Source: Nocardioides iriomotensis | GTDB taxonomy: Bacteria > Actinomycetota > Actinomycetes > Propionibacteriales > Nocardioidaceae | Assembly (NCBI RefSeq): GCF_004168035.1 | Contig: NZ_SDPU01000030.1 | Location: 1 to 58,351, forward strand | Reading direction: 5' to 3' | Length of the DNA: 58,351 bases | In this document: in pieces, positions 57,056 to 58,351 of the stretch | Layout of the letters: every line of letters starts with the position of its first letter | How positions within the stretch are numbered: the stretch's first letter is position 1 | Notes under the pieces: model-generated | Told to the model about the DNA's origin: nothing | The model's database searches: none | Seen by the model: only the letters and a program-made list of their open reading frames with translations | Program-made: the position numbers and the translations under genes

Positions 57056-58351
57056 ATGCCACCTGCAGCAACCACGACACGGACGGGGAGGACGACGAGG
57101 GCTCGGGCACCCCGCGTCGTGAGCGAGGAAGTACAGCTTCGGCGACTGCTGGAGGCGCTGACCGCGATGCGCGACGGCAACTTCCGCCGACGGCTCACCC
57201 CGGCCTCCGACGGGGTCCTGGGCGAGCTGGCCCTGGTCTACAACGACATCGCCGACCGCCAGCAGCACCTGGCGTCCGAGCTCGCGCGGGTACGGCGGGC
57301 GGCGGGACGCGACGGGCGGCACGACGAGCGACTGCAGCAGGGCCACGGCGAGGGCGCCTGGGCCGCTTCGGTCGAGGCCGCCAACGGGCTGGTCGCCGAC
57401 CTGGTCCGCCCCACCGGGGAGCTGGCCCGGGTCGTCTCGGCCGTCGCCCAGGGCGACCTGACCCAGCGCATGGACGTGGGCAACGTCGGACAGCCGCTGC
57501 GCGGTGAGCCGCTCCGCCTCGCGCGCAGCGTGAACCTGCTGGTCGGGCGGCTCTCGTCGATCGCCGACGAGATCACGCGGGTGACCCGCGAGGTCGGCAC
57601 CGAGGGCAAGCTCGGCGGCCAGGCCAAGATCCGTGGTGCCGACGGCAGCTGGCGCGACCTGATCGACGCGGTGAACACGATGTCCTCCCGGCTGACCGAC
57701 CAGGTCCGCGACATCGCGCTGGTCACGACCGCGGTCGCCAACGGCGACCTCTCCCGGACGGTCACGGTCGAGGTGTCCGGCGAGATGGAGCAGCTCAAGG
57801 TCACCGTCGACCGGATGGTCGACCAGCTCTCGTCGTTCGCCGACGAGGTCACCCGCGTCGCCCGCGACGTCGGCACCGAGGGCCGCCTCGGCGGCCAGGC
57901 GGTCGTACCCGGGGTCGCCGGCACCTGGCGCGACCTCACCGACTCGGTGAACCTCATGGCGTCGAACCTGACCAGCCAGGTGCGAGGCATCTCCTTCGTC
58001 GCCCAGGCGGTGGCGCGCGGCGACCTGACCCAGCAGATCACCGTCACCGCGCGCGGCGAGGTGGCCGAGCTCGCCGAGACGCTCAACTCGATGACCGCGA
58101 CGCTGCAGACCTTCGCCGACGAGGTCACCCGCGTCGCCCGCGAGGTCGGCACCGAGGGCATCCTCGGCGGCCAGGCCGCCGTACCCGGTGTCTCCGGCAC
58201 CTGGCGCGACCTCACCGACTCGGTGAACTTCATGGCCGACAACCTGACCAACCAGGTGCGCGACATCGCCCAGGTCACCACCGCGGTCGCGCGGGGCGAC
58301 CTCAGCCAGAAGATCACCGTCGACGTGCGCGGCGAGCTCGCCGAGCTCAAG
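57056..58351 (+). CDS. Poly-HAMP sensor protein, probably hybrid histidine kinase (3' end beyond window)
   Basis: 432 codons visible with no stop. After a basic N-terminus (TTTRTGRTTRARAPR) and an acidic helical segment, tandem HAMP units of 92 residues appear; each contains FADEVTRVAREVGTEG, LGGQA, GTWRDLTDSVN and VARGDLTQ-like strings. Repeats start near residues 168, 260 and 352. Such arrays occur in soluble group III histidine kinases that combine poly-HAMP with GAF, HisKA and REC domains; the catalytic part would be to the right. No membrane helix is seen. Divergent from the HATPase-PP2C gene. Confidence 0.85.
   Translation, partial: MPPAATTTRTGRTTRARAPRVVSEEVQLRRLLEALTAMRDGNFRRRLTPASDGVLGELALVYNDIADRQQHLASELARVRRAAGRDGRHDERLQQGHGEGAWAASVEAANGLVADLVRPTGELARVVSAVAQGDLTQRMDVGNVGQPLRGEPLRLARSVNLLVGRLSSIADEITRVTREVGTEGKLGGQAKIRGADGSWRDLIDAVNTMSSRLTDQVRDIALVTTAVANGDLSRTVTVEVSGEMEQLKVTVDRMVDQLSSFADEVTRVARDVGTEGRLGGQAVVPGVAGTWRDLTDSVNLMASNLTSQVRGISFVAQAVARGDLTQQITVTARGEVAELAETLNSMTATLQTFADEVTRVAREVGTEGILGGQAAVPGVSGTWRDLTDSVNFMADNLTNQVRDIAQVTTAVARGDLSQKITVDVRGELAELK

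Noticed and set aside
54478-57507. A 1009-codon open frame on the plus strand
   Set aside because: It mirrors the HATPase-PP2C gene on the other strand, is low-complexity (Arg/Gly/Pro-rich) and shows no domain; high GC makes long antisense frames common here.
57558-58351. Tandem DNA repeats as a non-coding satellite
   Set aside because: The 276-bp periodicity is in frame and corresponds to 92-residue HAMP units.

Overview
The window is very GC-rich, gene-dense, and full of GTG starts and 4-base ATGA/GTGA overlaps. It carries flagellar genes with FliW and CsrA, a MprAB/PepD-type envelope-stress system, an actinobacterial HelD, and many acyl-CoA genes run by TetR repressors. This points to a motile actinomycete, most likely Nocardioidaceae (Nocardioides-like). 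That placement is inferred from gene content; no rRNA or tRNA gene is present, and I see no prophage, IS element or CRISPR array.

Region 1 (1-10.9 kb) is motility and signalling. A flagellin gene (stop codon cut by the left edge) and fliA point left; flgN-flgK-flgL-fliW-csrA point right and end at a strong terminator. The flagellin leader carries a hairpin with a GGA loop plus a GGA in its Shine-Dalgarno, the layout expected for CsrA control relieved by FliW. Next come a cytoplasmic histidine kinase and its partner, a receiver domain fused to a PIG-L/LmbE-type deacetylase. They are followed by a small membrane protein, a LMW-PTP/fructosamine-kinase pair (probable protein deglycation) and an EAL phosphodiesterase.

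Region 2 (10.9-24.6 kb) is envelope stress and housekeeping. mprA-mprB and a pepD/HtrA protease each have the same 19-bp direct-repeat box ending exactly 20 bp before the start codon. A reverse operon encodes a PhzE-type fused chorismate amidotransferase enzyme plus PabA and PabB. HelD, a DUF1801 protein, an SPFH-type membrane protein and a secreted Ig-like protein follow.

Region 3 (24.6-39.9 kb) holds an eight-gene reverse operon (TetR, TIGR03084 protein, AtuA-like, two acyl-CoA dehydrogenases, biotin-dependent carboxylase beta and alpha, enoyl-CoA hydratase). It fits acyclic-terpene or leucine/branched acyl-CoA breakdown. Two of its genes contain long in-frame palindromic DNA elements. A GNAT/MFS pair, a divergent flavin monooxygenase/acetoacetate-decarboxylase-like pair around a KstR-like operator, and a RibD/DHFR-like reductase follow.

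Region 4 (39.2-46.0 kb) reads as a gamma-glutamylation pathway: APC permease, glutamine-synthetase-like ligase, SDR dehydrogenase, aldehyde dehydrogenase, PuuD-type hydrolase and a GntR regulator. Because an alcohol dehydrogenase replaces the usual amine oxidase, ethanolamine fits better than polyamines.

Region 5 (46.1-52.2 kb) is a TetR-controlled cluster of acyl-CoA dehydrogenase, aminoglycoside-phosphotransferase-like kinase, two SDRs and a histidine phosphatase. It resembles the LvaA/LvaC and ACAD10/11 route for 4-hydroxyacyl-CoAs. Region 6 (52.2 kb to the end) has an ABC exporter, a HATPase-PAS-GAF-PP2C signalling protein and the N-terminal half of a poly-HAMP histidine kinase cut by the right edge. 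Many genes have an A-nnn-T type -10 hexamer 6-7 nt before the start codon, which suggests leaderless transcripts.
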